The notes beneath the pieces were generated by a model. That model worked only from the letters and a program-made list of their open reading frames with translations. It was not told the origin of the DNA and did not search any database. Shown piece after piece: positions 1-8,920 of a DNA stretch of 64,000 nucleotides (positions are counted from its first letter, which is position 1; every line of letters begins with the position of its first letter). Origin of the DNA: BQJU01 sp965229635 (GTDB taxonomy: Bacteria > Bacteroidota > Bacteroidia > Chitinophagales > Saprospiraceae); NCBI GenBank assembly GCA_965229635.1, contig OZ245894.1, forward strand, positions 8,432,001-8,496,000. Direction: 5' to 3'. Made by a program: the position numbers and the translations under genes.

Positions 1-633
1 GCAGAGTTTATCATCTATTTTGAACGGGAGATGGAAAACCAGCGCGGCTACTTCTCTCCCAAAGAATACCAGCGAAGGTTGGAAATGGGGCAGCGCAACC
101 TGAAGGCATTTTACAACCAGAAAGTAGGCGGTTGGCACCAAAATGTCAAAGTAGAATACAACCTGCGCAACGTAGAGATGGACGGCATTCCCATCAATGG
201 CATGATCGATAAATTGGAGTTGCTCAAGGAAAATCAGGCCCGCATCGTTGATTATAAAACCGGTAGCCAGGATGCCACTAAGGTGAGGCCACCCACCAAG
301 GTCCACCCTCATGGCGGCAACTACTGGCGGCAGTTGATCTTCTACAAGCTCCTGTACGAATACGCCGATCCCTTACCCCGCCGCGCCATCAGTGGCACCA
401 TCTCATATCTGGAACCCGATGATCAGGGGCAATTCCCAGAAGTGACCATCACCTATCCGGCCGAGCATGTACAGCTGGTGCGCAACCTGATCCACGAAGT
501 CTACGAGCGCATCATGGCCCACGACTTTTACGAAGGCTGCGGCGAAAAAAACTGCAGCTGGTGTCGTTTTCTCAAAGATAACCTTCCGGTAGATAGCTTC
601 CGCGAGGCGGAGGTGGAGGAGTTGGATGATTGA
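1..633 (+). CDS. PD-(D/E)XK nuclease domain, C-terminal part of a helicase/nuclease (partial)
   Basis: The reading frame is open from base 1, so this is the 3' part (210 codons) of a longer gene; the first ATG at 31 is internal. The visible part is a Cas4/AddB-like nuclease fold: 'GMIDKLEL' supplies the metal-binding Asp and 'IVDYKTGS' the D-x-K active site. A C-x4-C-x2-C cluster near the end ('GCGEKNCSWC') resembles the iron-sulfur staple of RecB/AddB-type nucleases, although a fourth cysteine would have to lie upstream of the window. Such domains usually end UvrD/Rep-type ATP-dependent helicases in double-strand break repair. The helicase part is not visible, so only the nuclease call is firm. 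Confidence 0.8.
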   Translation, partial: AEFIIYFEREMENQRGYFSPKEYQRRLEMGQRNLKAFYNQKVGGWHQNVKVEYNLRNVEMDGIPINGMIDKLELLKENQARIVDYKTGSQDATKVRPPTKVHPHGGNYWRQLIFYKLLYEYADPLPRRAISGTISYLEPDDQGQFPEVTITYPAEHVQLVRNLIHEVYERIMAHDFYEGCGEKNCSWCRFLKDNLPVDSFREAEVEELDD

Positions 634-675
634 GGCGTAGCCGCCAAATGCAACACAGTTTTGCGAATTTTCGCT

Positions 676-683
676 TAAATTTG
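676..683 (+). promoter_or_regulatory. possible -7 promoter element of the desaturase gene
   Basis: TAAATTTG fits the Bacteroidota -7 consensus TAnnTTTG and lies 33 bases before the ATG at 717. No TTG is found at the usual 17-23 base spacing, so support is only partial. Confidence 0.3.
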
Positions 684-716
684 CAAACGGCATATTTCTA
701 GCGACAAAATTCAATC

Positions 717-1985
717 ATGGAAACCTACGCAACGGCACTGAGCTACGCCATTCCCGGCTTTATTATACTGGTCATTCTTGAGTCGATCATCAGCAGATGG
801 ATGGGACGACGAGTCAATGAACCGATGGACACCATTTCCAGTCTGAGCTCGGGGATTACCAATACATTGAAGAGCCTGATGGGCCTTTCGGTGGTCATCA
901 TCAGCTACGAGTGGATGGTGGGACATCTGGCCATTTTTGATATCAAATCCAATCTTGCGCTGTACGTGCTGGCCTTTATCGGGCTGGATTTTGCGGGTTA
1001 CTGGTCGCACCGATTCAATCACAAGGTCAATCTATTCTGGAACCGCCACATCATCCACCACAGCAGTGAGGAATTCAATCTGTCGTGCGCCTTGCGGCAA
1101 TCCGTTTCGGCCATTGTGGGCATTTACTTCTTCCTGTATATCCCCATGGCGATTGTCGGCGTTCCCGCCAAGGTGGTAGCCGTTATTGCTCCGATTCACT
1201 TCTTTGCACAATTCTGGTACCACACCCGCCTGATCAACAAGATGGGCTGGCTCGAATACATCATCGTCACGCCCTCGCACCACCGGGTGCACCACGCCAT
1301 CAATCCGCAGTATATCGACAAAAACTTCTCGGAGATTTTTATCGTCTGGGATAAATGGTTTGGCACTTTCCAGGAGGAACTGGAGGACGTACCACCCGTG
1401 TACGGCATTACCAAGCCGGTAAAAACCTGGAATCCAATCCTGATCAACTTCATGCATTTGTGGCAGTTGTGCAAAGACGCCTGGCGTACCCGCAGCTGGA
1501 AAGACAAAGTGCGTGTATGGTTTATGCCCACCGGCTGGCGTCCGGCCGATGTAGCGGAGCAATACCCCCTGGAATACACCAAAGATCCGTATAACCGGAA
1601 AAAATACAAGACCGATTCCTCCAAGGTGATGTTGGGCTGGTCGTGGGCACAGCTGGTCATCTCCGTGGCGTTGATGTATTACCTGCTGGTCAATATCGCC
1701 GATTTCCAGTTTGTGGATGTCGTGCTTTTCGCCACGTTTTTGATGGTCTCGATTTTTGCCTATACCACCTTGATGGACGGTCACCGGTATGCCCTTCCAG
1801 CGGAGCTTGTTAAACTCGGCACCGGCATCATATTGCTTTACGCCATCAATGACTGGGCGGCGGTGAGTAGTGCCTTACCGGCCATGAATACGATCTTGAT
1901 CGTCTATATGATCGTATCGCTGGGTATGACGTTGTACTTCACCTATTTTGAGCAGCGGTCTGGAGCTGGGGTGAGGGTGACTTGA
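717..1985 (+). CDS. sterol desaturase / fatty acid hydroxylase family membrane protein
   Basis: Membrane di-iron oxygenase of the fatty acid hydroxylase superfamily. Histidine boxes are HRFNH (98-102), HIIHH (111-115) and HHRVHH (188-193), the set that binds the two irons. Several hydrophobic segments lie before and between the boxes, and a C-terminal extension (about 305-410) adds more membrane helices. At 422 residues it is longer than simple bacterial sterol desaturases and resembles the alkylglycerol monooxygenase (TMEM195-like) branch; that finer assignment is inference. It stands alone, with 80 bases to the upstream gene and a long repeat-bearing gap after it. The likely substrate is a membrane lipid. 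Confidence 0.85.
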   Translation: METYATALSYAIPGFIILVILESIISRWMGRRVNEPMDTISSLSSGITNTLKSLMGLSVVIISYEWMVGHLAIFDIKSNLALYVLAFIGLDFAGYWSHRFNHKVNLFWNRHIIHHSSEEFNLSCALRQSVSAIVGIYFFLYIPMAIVGVPAKVVAVIAPIHFFAQFWYHTRLINKMGWLEYIIVTPSHHRVHHAINPQYIDKNFSEIFIVWDKWFGTFQEELEDVPPVYGITKPVKTWNPILINFMHLWQLCKDAWRTRSWKDKVRVWFMPTGWRPADVAEQYPLEYTKDPYNRKKYKTDSSKVMLGWSWAQLVISVALMYYLLVNIADFQFVDVVLFATFLMVSIFAYTTLMDGHRYALPAELVKLGTGIILLYAINDWAAVSSALPAMNTILIVYMIVSLGMTLYFTYFEQRSGAGVRVT

Positions 1986-2138
1986 GAATATGGAATTGAT
2001 TTTTTTATTTAAACCACATGAGGTTCAACGTGAAGAAGGCGCAACAAGTAAGTGTTTGGGAACCACAAAAGGAACAAAAGATCACAATAGAAAGAAAACC
2101 AACAGAAAACCCAAAGGATTTTCTATTGATTTTTTTAT

Positions 2139-2185
2139 TTGAACCACACTTTAGTCCCGCCGAAGGGTAACCCGTAAGGGTCGGG
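2139..2185 (-). repeat. dispersed repeat family A, copy 1
   Basis: Matches, in opposite orientation, 33374-33419 with about three differences over some 47 bases, including a run that would read 'GYPSAGLKCGSN' on the minus strand. The shared part ends abruptly on both sides and is not part of a gene. Confidence 0.7.
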
Positions 2186-2214
2186 ATGAGGCACATAAGA
2201 AGACCATAGAGAAT

Positions 2215-2250
2215 AAATTGACATAAAATCCAAGTATTTTATGTCAATTT
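2215..2250. terminator. perfect 15-bp inverted repeat (hairpin)
   Basis: The arms at 2215-2229 and 2236-2250 (AAATTGACATAAAAT and its exact complement) are separated by six bases. It is AT-rich with no strong U tract, so it may be a terminator for the gene ending at 1985 or an operator for the cation exporter 65 bases downstream. Confidence 0.45.
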
Positions 2251-2314
2251 TAGTCCAGCCTTGGGTATTTCCTAATTGCTTCAAAAACGGTTAGTGCCAA
2301 ACTTAAATATTGAT

Positions 2315-3193
2315 ATGTCACACGACCACCACCATCACGATCACGCTAATGAAAATCTACGACTGGCCTTCTTCCTGAATCTGGGGTTTACCATCCTGGA
2401 AATCTTTGGTGGTCTATGGGTCAATAGTGTAGCTATTCTTTCCGATGCATTGCACGATCTAGGCGATAGTTTTTCATTGGGATTGAGCTGGTATTTAAAT
2501 AAGAAAGCCAAACAAGGAGCCGACAAGACCTATTCTTTTGGCTACCGGCGATTTTCATTGCTAGGGGCTTTGGTCAACAGTCTGGTGCTGGTAGGCGGTT
2601 CCATTTATATCATCACCGAGGCCGTGGGGCGCATTCTGGAGCCCGAACATTCTGATGCGCTGGGCATGGTCGTTTTTGCCATCATCGGGGTAGCGGTCAA
2701 TGGCTATGCCGCCTGGAAGGTGAGCAGTGGAAAAACGCTGAATGAGCGCGTCGTTTCCTGGCATTTGCTGGAGGATGTATTGGGCTGGGTAGCGGTCTTA
2801 ATCGTGGCCATTGTATTGCTTTTTAAAGACATCCACTACCTCGATCCGGCCTTGTCGCTGGCCATTACTCTGTACGTGTTGTGGAATGTTGTTAAACGCC
2901 TGAAAGAAACCCTACACCTCTTCCTGCAAGGCGTGCCGTACGACATCAAAGCCGAGGAGGTTGAAGCAAAGATATTGGCTGTAGCCAATGTCCAATCCCT
3001 GCACCACACCCACATCTGGTCACTGGAAGGCGAAAACCACGTCTTCACCACCCACGTCCGCCTCCAAAACATCGATACTTTCGAGCAAATTCTCACCGCC
3101 AAAGCCGCCATCAAGGCTGTCTTGAAGGAATATCCTTTTTCGCATTATACTGTGGAAACGGAGCTGGATCGGGAGAGTTGTGAGTTGGTTTAA
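2315..3193 (+). CDS. cation diffusion facilitator (zinc/cobalt exporter)
   Basis: Cation/proton antiporter of the CDF family, CzcD/ZitB-like, which exports zinc and related divalent metals from the cytoplasm. The ATG at 2315 is preferred over an in-frame one 39 bases upstream because it starts directly with the His-rich leader typical of the family (MSHDHHHHDH). The metal site of TM2 is visible as SDALHDLGD (44-52) and that of TM5 as a WHLLED motif (HxxxD). Six hydrophobic segments are followed by a soluble C-terminal domain with the conserved HHTHIWSLEGE stretch. The 292-residue length is normal. No metal-sensing regulator lies next to it. Confidence 0.92.
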   Translation: MSHDHHHHDHANENLRLAFFLNLGFTILEIFGGLWVNSVAILSDALHDLGDSFSLGLSWYLNKKAKQGADKTYSFGYRRFSLLGALVNSLVLVGGSIYIITEAVGRILEPEHSDALGMVVFAIIGVAVNGYAAWKVSSGKTLNERVVSWHLLEDVLGWVAVLIVAIVLLFKDIHYLDPALSLAITLYVLWNVVKRLKETLHLFLQGVPYDIKAEEVEAKILAVANVQSLHHTHIWSLEGENHVFTTHVRLQNIDTFEQILTAKAAIKAVLKEYPFSHYTVETELDRESCELV

Positions 3194-3223
3194 ATATTAG
3201 GTTTTGGGATTTAGGTTTTAGGA

Positions 3224-3257
3224 GCAGAATTCTCAGAATTGGAGAATTTGCAGAATT
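3224..3257. repeat. dispersed repeat family D, copy 1
   Basis: Core GAATTTGCAGAAT with a preceding CAGAATTCTCAGAATTGG. Related sequence recurs at 3575, 11261, 18304 and 18391, always between genes. Confidence 0.55.
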
Positions 3258-3476
3258 AATCCAGGGGTTCGGTATTGGGTCACCCATCACCACTTCACTC
3301 CTCACCATTGTACTCCCCGCTTGGGAGAAGTTTGTAACATTTGGTTTGTGAAGATTGAAAGAACCTATCTATTTTGAGGTTGTGCGTAAAAAAATCACAA
3401 AAAATCCATTTTATGCGCAAAAATTTCAGCACTTATAAGTTGAAAGCTTTTTAATGCGCAAAAAATTAATACCGAT

Positions 3477-3508
3477 CTCGCTCGGGAGGTGTTTGTAACA
3501 TCGACCTT
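3477..3508. repeat. dispersed repeat family C, copy 1
   Basis: 32 bases containing GTTTGTAACATCGACCTT, repeated at 11102-11133 with two differences. On the minus strand both copies read 'GRCYKHL.SE.G', a broken peptide that has no gene around it. Confidence 0.65.
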
Positions 3509-3574
3509 CCACGATCGCCGAAGCTTCAGCGAAGGAGATCCTAAACCGCCTCAGCATAAACATCATAAACCAAA

Positions 3575-3637
3575 GCAGAATGCTCAGAATTAGGCAATTA
3601 GCAGAATGATCAAGCGTGCACATTCTCTACACTCTAC
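3575..3637. repeat. dispersed repeat family D, copy 2
   Basis: Runs into GATCAAGCGTGCACATTCTC, which is repeated almost exactly at 11288-11307. Family C and D copies occur together in the same order here and at 11.1-11.3 kb, so they are probably one composite repeat. Confidence 0.6.
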
Positions 3638-3782
3638 ACACTACACCCTAAACTTTCATAAACCAAAGCACCATCAAGACAATCAAGTCTACACTTCACA
3701 TCTTTACACGTGGAACACCCACTATTAGAAGTACATTTTAATCCGTACCTTGTCCATTGCGCTTACACCAAAAACCACAAAA

Positions 3783-5072
3783 ATGAGCATACAAAAAGAT
3801 CTGTCCGAACTGCTGAATGCCGGGGTGATCTCGCCGGAGACGGCGGAGAAAATCCGGGAATATTATCGGAGTAAGGGAGGAGAATTCAGCAACCGGTTGT
3901 TTATCGTTTTTGGGCTGTTGGGAGCCATCCTGGTGGGGCTCGGTATTATCCTGATTATTGCGCACAATTGGGATGAATTTTCACGAGCCACGAAGACGGG
4001 ATTTGCCTTTTTGCCGTTGCTGATCGGGCAGGCCCTTTGTGGATTTGCCCTGTTTCGAAAACGGGAGAGCGTAGCCTGGCGAGAGGGTACCAGTGCCTTC
4101 CTGTTTTTTACGGTAGGCGCAAGCATTTCGCTGATCAGTCAGATATACAATATTCCGGGTGATATCACCAGCTTTATCCTCACCTGGATGTTGCTTTGCC
4201 TGCCGTTGGTGTACATCATGCCGTCCTCCATTGTGTCGTTGTTTTATGTGGTGGGCATTACCTATTACGCCTGTGAAGTTGGTTATTGGTCGTACCCAAA
4301 GTCGGAATCCTACCTGTATTGGGGATTGCTGTTACTGATCATGCCGCACTATTATCAACTGTACCAGAACAGGCCGACCGGCAATTTTATGATCTTTCAC
4401 AACTGGCTGCTGCCCTTGTCGGTAACAATCGTATTGGGCACGGTGGCTCATGGCAAATGGGAGTTGATGTTTCTGGCTTATTTCTGTTTGTTTGGCTTGT
4501 TTTACAACCTGGGGAATTCCTCCTTTTTTAATGAGCAAGATTCACGTAATAACGGGTATAAACTCATCGGCTCCTTGGGCACTATTTTTCTGTTATTGGT
4601 CCTCAGCTTTGACTGGTACTGGCAGGACCTGCTGGTCAATGAGGAGCTGCTCAATGGCATCTGGCTTGCGCCCGAATTTATAAGTACGCTACTGTTCTCC
4701 ATATTGGCTACAGCCTTGTTGTTTTTACAACAAAAAGATAAACCTATTCATACCATCAACCCCATTGCGGTAGCCTTCCTACTTTTTATCTTAATATTCC
4801 TGATCGGTCTGGCATCTACTTTTGCTATTGTCTTAATCAATATATTGGTATTAGGCATTGGCGTACTCACCATCCGGGAAGGTGCGCAGCGCGATCATTT
4901 GGGCATTTTAAATTATGGTTTGTTGATCGTCACCGCGCTGATTCTCTGCCGCTTTTTTGATGGCGATTTAACCTTTGTACTCCGGGGGATATTGTTTGTA
5001 TTTGTGGGTGCAGGCTTTTTTGCGGCCAATTATTGGATGATTAAAAAAAGAAGATCAAATGAATACGAATAA
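3783..5072 (+). CDS. DUF2157 domain membrane protein
   Basis: Polytopic membrane protein of about 429 residues. The N-terminal cytoplasmic segment (LLNAGVISPETAEKIREYY) followed by a helix pair and 'GLGIILIIAHNWDEF' is characteristic of DUF2157. About 12 hydrophobic segments follow and the tail is basic (KKRRSN). The ATG at 3783 is chosen; the frame also offers a TTG at 3750 but the extra residues are not family-like. It overlaps the next gene by 14 bases. DUF2157 and GDYXXLXY genes are habitually paired in Bacteroidota, so the two probably act together at the membrane; the biochemical role is unknown. Confidence 0.85.
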   Translation: MSIQKDLSELLNAGVISPETAEKIREYYRSKGGEFSNRLFIVFGLLGAILVGLGIILIIAHNWDEFSRATKTGFAFLPLLIGQALCGFALFRKRESVAWREGTSAFLFFTVGASISLISQIYNIPGDITSFILTWMLLCLPLVYIMPSSIVSLFYVVGITYYACEVGYWSYPKSESYLYWGLLLLIMPHYYQLYQNRPTGNFMIFHNWLLPLSVTIVLGTVAHGKWELMFLAYFCLFGLFYNLGNSSFFNEQDSRNNGYKLIGSLGTIFLLLVLSFDWYWQDLLVNEELLNGIWLAPEFISTLLFSILATALLFLQQKDKPIHTINPIAVAFLLFILIFLIGLASTFAIVLINILVLGIGVLTIREGAQRDHLGILNYGLLIVTALILCRFFDGDLTFVLRGILFVFVGAGFFAANYWMIKKRRSNEYE

Positions 5073-5649
5073 ACTCTGGCTCCCCGCTTTTATCCTGATG
5101 GTGCTGGCACAACTCTACGTGCCGGCAAGCATGATCTTTAATCAGGAAGATATCATTAAAACCGGCACCGAATTCAAATTCAAAGCCGCCCCCATTGACC
5201 CTCTGGACCCCTTCCGGGGGAAATACATCACCCTACGCTATGATGAAACGAGGGTGGAGGTCCCCGAGGAGGAAGAATGGACAAATGGTGAAACGGTGTA
5301 CGTCAGCCTGGAAACCGATTCCGCCGGTTTTGCCAAAATAAAATCTGTGCACAAATCAAAACCCACCGATGGTCAAGCCTTTCTGACCGCCGAAGTAGGA
5401 TATGTGAGTAGCAGCCTGCCAGTTGGTACTCAAACCCTAAACATCAACTACCCCTTCGACCGCTACTACATGGAAGAATCCAAAGCCTACGCCGCCGAAG
5501 AAGCCTACCGCGAAGCACAAATCGATACCGCCCAGGTGGCCTACGCCCTGGTCAGCATCAAAGGTGGAGAGTCAGTGCTGAAGGATGTTTTTATTGATGA
5601 GGTGCCGATTCGGGAGGTGGTGAAGCAGAGGCGGCTGGAGAAGGAGTGA
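5059..5649 (+). CDS. GDYXXLXY domain protein
   Basis: 196-residue membrane-anchored protein. An N-terminal hydrophobic segment (about 8-26) is followed by the family signature as GKYITLRY (54-61), the version with K in place of D. The rest is predicted beta-rich and extracytoplasmic, with a short C-terminal 'EVPIREVVKQRRLEKE' tail. The start overlaps the end of the DUF2157 gene, giving a translationally coupled pair. Function is not established for the family; the pairing with DUF2157 is the main clue. Confidence 0.85.
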   Translation: MNTNKLWLPAFILMVLAQLYVPASMIFNQEDIIKTGTEFKFKAAPIDPLDPFRGKYITLRYDETRVEVPEEEEWTNGETVYVSLETDSAGFAKIKSVHKSKPTDGQAFLTAEVGYVSSSLPVGTQTLNINYPFDRYYMEESKAYAAEEAYREAQIDTAQVAYALVSIKGGESVLKDVFIDEVPIREVVKQRRLEKE

Positions 5650-5720
5650 GGTTTTAGGGATTAGGCGTAATAACATAAAAACTAGGTCGTTAGATTTAGG
5701 CATGTAAACACAAAAAACAA

Positions 5721-6515
5721 ATGAAAAAACCGAAGTTAGCTATTGTTTTGCTATTTTCTATAGGTATAGTCTGCAAACTTTTGGGTCAGCCTGATTATCC
5801 GCGTAAACAGTTATGGTACCAGAATCCTGAAAATGATAAAAAAAACAGGTATGAAGGCTTGTATTCTAAAGATGTTAGTAATAGGGCCTTAGAGACTGTA
5901 GCTTTTTACTCTATATTTGAACCCTATGAATATGGTAAGAGTCAAAAACTAACGGTAAAATTTTATTTGCCGGAAGGGGACCTAAACACTCCTTACTTTT
6001 TGAAGGGAGAAGAGCTGATCCCACTTCAATTTTACTGGATGGAGGATAAACGCAGAATTGCTAAACCTGGATGGAATTATTTTTCGGATTGGCCAGTAGA
6101 TGCGTTACTTTCAAAATACAGAATTCCCCGAAACAACCTAGGCATTTTGGTGAAAATTGGCAATCCCAATGATTCATTTGAAAGTTTCGCCCCTTGCTAC
6201 ATTTATAACTCGAACTTGGACATTAACCCTACCTATTATATTGCAAAGTTCCGACTTGGGTACTCTATCTCAGAAAGCAATTATAAAATATTTCAGGGGC
6301 ATCAGAATCAAATCAACCCTAAGACAGCAAAAGCCATCAAAACAGGACAAATTCAGAGGCATTCAGGGGGAGATGTATTAACCATTGCTATCCCTATTTC
6401 TGACTTAGGGTCGTCAGAAAGTTGGTATACACTTTATATAAATCTAACAAAAAAAGGAAGCGCTTCAGGACCGATTAAAATCATATCATTTTATCATCAA
6501 CCTATTGAAAAATGA
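5721..6515 (+). CDS. secreted protein of unknown function
   Basis: I do not recognise this 264-residue protein. It has a Sec signal peptide (MKKPKLAIVLLFSIGIVCKLLGQ) and a soluble, aromatic-rich remainder that looks beta-structured, so it should sit in the periplasm. Its stop overlaps the start of the next gene (ATGA at 6512-6515), so the two are translationally coupled and probably act together. Base composition is visibly AT-richer than the genes on either side of the 5.7-10.9 kb block, suggesting an accessory origin. There is no lipobox. Confidence 0.75.
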   Translation: MKKPKLAIVLLFSIGIVCKLLGQPDYPRKQLWYQNPENDKKNRYEGLYSKDVSNRALETVAFYSIFEPYEYGKSQKLTVKFYLPEGDLNTPYFLKGEELIPLQFYWMEDKRRIAKPGWNYFSDWPVDALLSKYRIPRNNLGILVKIGNPNDSFESFAPCYIYNSNLDINPTYYIAKFRLGYSISESNYKIFQGHQNQINPKTAKAIKTGQIQRHSGGDVLTIAIPISDLGSSESWYTLYINLTKKGSASGPIKIISFYHQPIEK

Positions 6516-7816
6516 CCTTAAAGTTCTTTATCGAATATTTACTCACAGATGATAAAACGGGACAGGCTCTGTCTTTTCTTGTACAAGAAACGAAGGATCG
6601 ATATCCTGAGTTAGCAAAAGACTTCATCCAGGCCACTGCTCGGTTTCAGAGACTTGTTGATGATAAAAAGGCTACTTTAATAAACAAGGAAGATTTTAAC
6701 ATTGAAAAAAACAAATTAAACCTAAGCCTTTATGCCTACCTCGAAGCACTTCCAGAAGAGCTCTTAAATAAAGAAATTTCTGCACAACAGAAAAAAGTCA
6801 TATTTAAGCCATGGTTACACCTATTTATTTTTCTTTTTATCATTGGAGTAATTCTGGTGTTCCTATTTCAACCCAAACAAGGGTTTGAAGCAGAAGTGTG
6901 GGCTGAAACGGAAAAGATTTCGTTTACCATGGGAAAGGGACTGTTATTTCAGAACCTGGAATTGAATAATTTGGTAGTGCAACATTTTGAAGAAGTCAAA
7001 ATTCCAAATGAAGTATTGTGGATTGATCAGGAATTAAGCAAATCATCCAAATTTAAACCTAAAAATCTTAATGGCTATATTTTTATATTTCCAAATCCTG
7101 ATTTGGATGCGGCAAAATTGAGAATTGACAATCATCTATTCTTTAATTTGGCCTCCGATATAACACATGTAAGAGCTTCTTTGATCAGCAATAAAGACAA
7201 TGAGGACATTAAGTTTATTCTTGAGGGTCCACCTGATCTCAAAGTTTTATTAAGTGCTAATGATTCCTTAAAGATTTCTGCCTCTCATGTAAAAGTAGAA
7301 TATGGGGGGCAGGAGACATTTTGGACAAACTTTGGTTGTTCAATATTAAATCGTGATCCAACTCAGATAATTCTTACTGGCTCCTCAAATGGAATAAACA
7401 TTTTTTCATGGGATTTTAATGGGCCCATCTTTGAAAGAAATCAATCAGGTAAAAATTTTGATTTTATTAAGAGGGAATCGGGGAATGCGGTGAGTAGCAT
7501 TATAAAGGCCAAAATACACATTCCTGGCCTCCAGGAAATAGAGGTTGATCAACAAGAAAACCTTAAGTTTGAAATAGAAGAAGCAATTGAGATTGTGGAG
7601 TTACAAATCCATCAATCTTATATAGCGATAAAACTGCGAGGTCAGTTCAGAAACATATACAAAGGAGAAAACAAGAGAGTCAATCCTTCCACCTTTGAAT
7701 GGGTTTGGAGTCAACATAAGAATAGCTCAATCGGGGTAATTTTGTTCCTTTTAAGTACTTTACTGATTCTTCTGAAAAGAAGTAATACTTTGGGGCGGGT
7801 GTATTTCAAAAGCTGA
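6512..7816 (+). CDS. EAD11-like effector-associated domain membrane protein
   Basis: 434 residues. Residues about 1-85 form a helical domain with an ARFQRLVDDKK...INKEDFNIEKNKLNLSL pattern that resembles effector-associated domain 11 (EAD11), an adaptor known from NTP-dependent conflict systems; this match is by eye. A transmembrane helix follows (about 105-124), then a large extracytoplasmic beta-rich region (about 125-405) of no recognised family, then a second helix near the C terminus (about 410-428). The EAD would thus be cytoplasmic and the sensor-like part periplasmic. It is coupled to the upstream secreted gene and converges with a trypsin-like protease gene, overlapping its end by 11 bases. 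EAD proteins often pair with trypsin-type or CHAT effectors. Confidence 0.65.
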   Translation: MTLKFFIEYLLTDDKTGQALSFLVQETKDRYPELAKDFIQATARFQRLVDDKKATLINKEDFNIEKNKLNLSLYAYLEALPEELLNKEISAQQKKVIFKPWLHLFIFLFIIGVILVFLFQPKQGFEAEVWAETEKISFTMGKGLLFQNLELNNLVVQHFEEVKIPNEVLWIDQELSKSSKFKPKNLNGYIFIFPNPDLDAAKLRIDNHLFFNLASDITHVRASLISNKDNEDIKFILEGPPDLKVLLSANDSLKISASHVKVEYGGQETFWTNFGCSILNRDPTQIILTGSSNGINIFSWDFNGPIFERNQSGKNFDFIKRESGNAVSSIIKAKIHIPGLQEIEVDQQENLKFEIEEAIEIVELQIHQSYIAIKLRGQFRNIYKGENKRVNPSTFEWVWSQHKNSSIGVILFLLSTLLILLKRSNTLGRVYFKS

Positions 7817-8906
7817 AATTCAATGTAATACCTGGTGCCCAAACGAATTCAGGCGTAATCATCATATCAGGACAGAGGGTAAGTCTATTCTTATTTTTCA
7901 TATAGTAAATCTCGTTTTCTTCCTTAAAAAACAACACTGTAGCAGTTGCAACCAATACAGCTCCGATCCCGAAAGAGATATAGGCTAGCTTGTTTTCGTC
8001 ATTGGCCCTATTATAAAATTCGGCCTTTGTTTTATCAAACTTTTCTTCAAAAGCTTCATCTGTAAGCCTTTCTCCATATTCCCGATAATCTTTGTAATGT
8101 GCATCAGCTAGCAACCTTGCGGCAAGAGCTCCTCCCAAAACTCCTACACCAGAATAACCAAATAATTTCACTTGTTGAGGAATAGATTGGGGGCCAAACA
8201 TATCGGTGAAAATTCTTTCTTCTTCTGCAAACTTGTAAATTAGTTCAGCTTTGAGGACAGTAGCGTCTACATTTGTATTACTTAATACCATACCCAGCAT
8301 CTTTTTTGAAGATTTTAGGAACACCGGTCCACCAGAGTAACCATTGGAGATATCTCCTTTTGTCGTCAAAAAAAATGGATCAGACAATTCTTCGGCAGCT
8401 TTTTTTAGTTTTACTTCTAGTTTGGCGAGTGGATTATCAGAAAAGCTGCTAATGGGGTGACCATAGACAAATAGTCTTTTTTTTTCTTTTAATTTTTTGT
8501 TACGCTGAAATTTTAATTTGCCAAACTTGAATTGCTTAACATCCTCGGGATAGGTCAATTTAACAAAAGCCAAATCAGGTTTATAGCCTCTACTTTCTCC
8601 TTCTATTCTGTGAATCTTACCCTTTGCTTTTATTTTTTTTACTATTTCCTTCCCATCAGTGTTTTCTTGATAAAAAGTTACTTGGAACTGAACAGTGTCT
8701 ACATTCGGTAAATCGTGTAATACAGTAGCGATATGCAATTCACCGAATGCTTTACCAATTACAAATCCAGTCACATAACCCTCTTCTCCATATGAGTTTG
8801 TAAATCCCAATTTTACGATGTTTTGAGTTTGTGACCATACCTGGGCATTATTCAAAGTCAAAAGAATTATTATAGCAAGAGAGATTCTATTTTGACACAT
8901 AAACAT
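7806..8906 (-). CDS. secreted trypsin-like serine protease
   Basis: S1-fold peptidase. Numbering from the Met two codons after this start, the triad is His62 (ATVLHD), Asp109 (KPDLAF) and Ser189 (NGYSGGP), all in family order. A signal peptide precedes it (ISLAIIILLTLNNAQVWSQ). After the protease domain come two Gly/Ala-rich hydrophobic segments ('GVGVLGGALAARLLADA' and 'YISFGIGAVLVATATVLFF') that could anchor it. The ATG at 8906 (or 8900) is chosen because the longer ORF start at 8945 overlaps the upstream gene. The genes upstream on this strand are lipoproteins; the gene ending at its 3' side is the EAD11-like protein. It may be the protease arm of that system. Confidence 0.8.
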   Translation of the reverse strand: MFMCQNRISLAIIILLTLNNAQVWSQTQNIVKLGFTNSYGEEGYVTGFVIGKAFGELHIATVLHDLPNVDTVQFQVTFYQENTDGKEIVKKIKAKGKIHRIEGESRGYKPDLAFVKLTYPEDVKQFKFGKLKFQRNKKLKEKKRLFVYGHPISSFSDNPLAKLEVKLKKAAEELSDPFFLTTKGDISNGYSGGPVFLKSSKKMLGMVLSNTNVDATVLKAELIYKFAEEERIFTDMFGPQSIPQQVKLFGYSGVGVLGGALAARLLADAHYKDYREYGERLTDEAFEEKFDKTKAEFYNRANDENKLAYISFGIGAVLVATATVLFFKEENEIYYMKNKNRLTLCPDMMITPEFVWAPGITLNFSF

Positions 8907-8920
8907 TTCGTTAAGTCGTA

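Larger units (their letters stand above)
1986..2314. other. intergenic region with dispersed repeat and hairpin
   Basis: This 329-base gap has no credible gene. It contains two related stretches starting TTTTTTATTT (about 2000 and 2131), the second of which runs into a repeat also found at 33.4 kb, and a perfect 15-bp inverted repeat at 2215-2250. Confidence 0.6.
3194..3782. other. repeat-rich intergenic region
   Basis: 589 bases without a credible gene. It holds family D repeat copies (3224-3257 and 3575-3637), a family C copy (3477-3508) with a partial one near 3313-3335, and two ATGCGCAAAAA motifs around 3413 and 3453. The small ORFs here are fragments of these repeats. Confidence 0.6.

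Noticed and set aside
1032..1784. 250-codon minus-strand ORF
   Set aside because: Antisense to the desaturase gene with its three histidine boxes; no protein-like features.
2005..2196. 63-codon minus-strand ORF with 'GYPSAGLKCGSN'
   Set aside because: The same peptide is read from a repeat at 33.4 kb in a different context; it is repeat sequence, not a gene.
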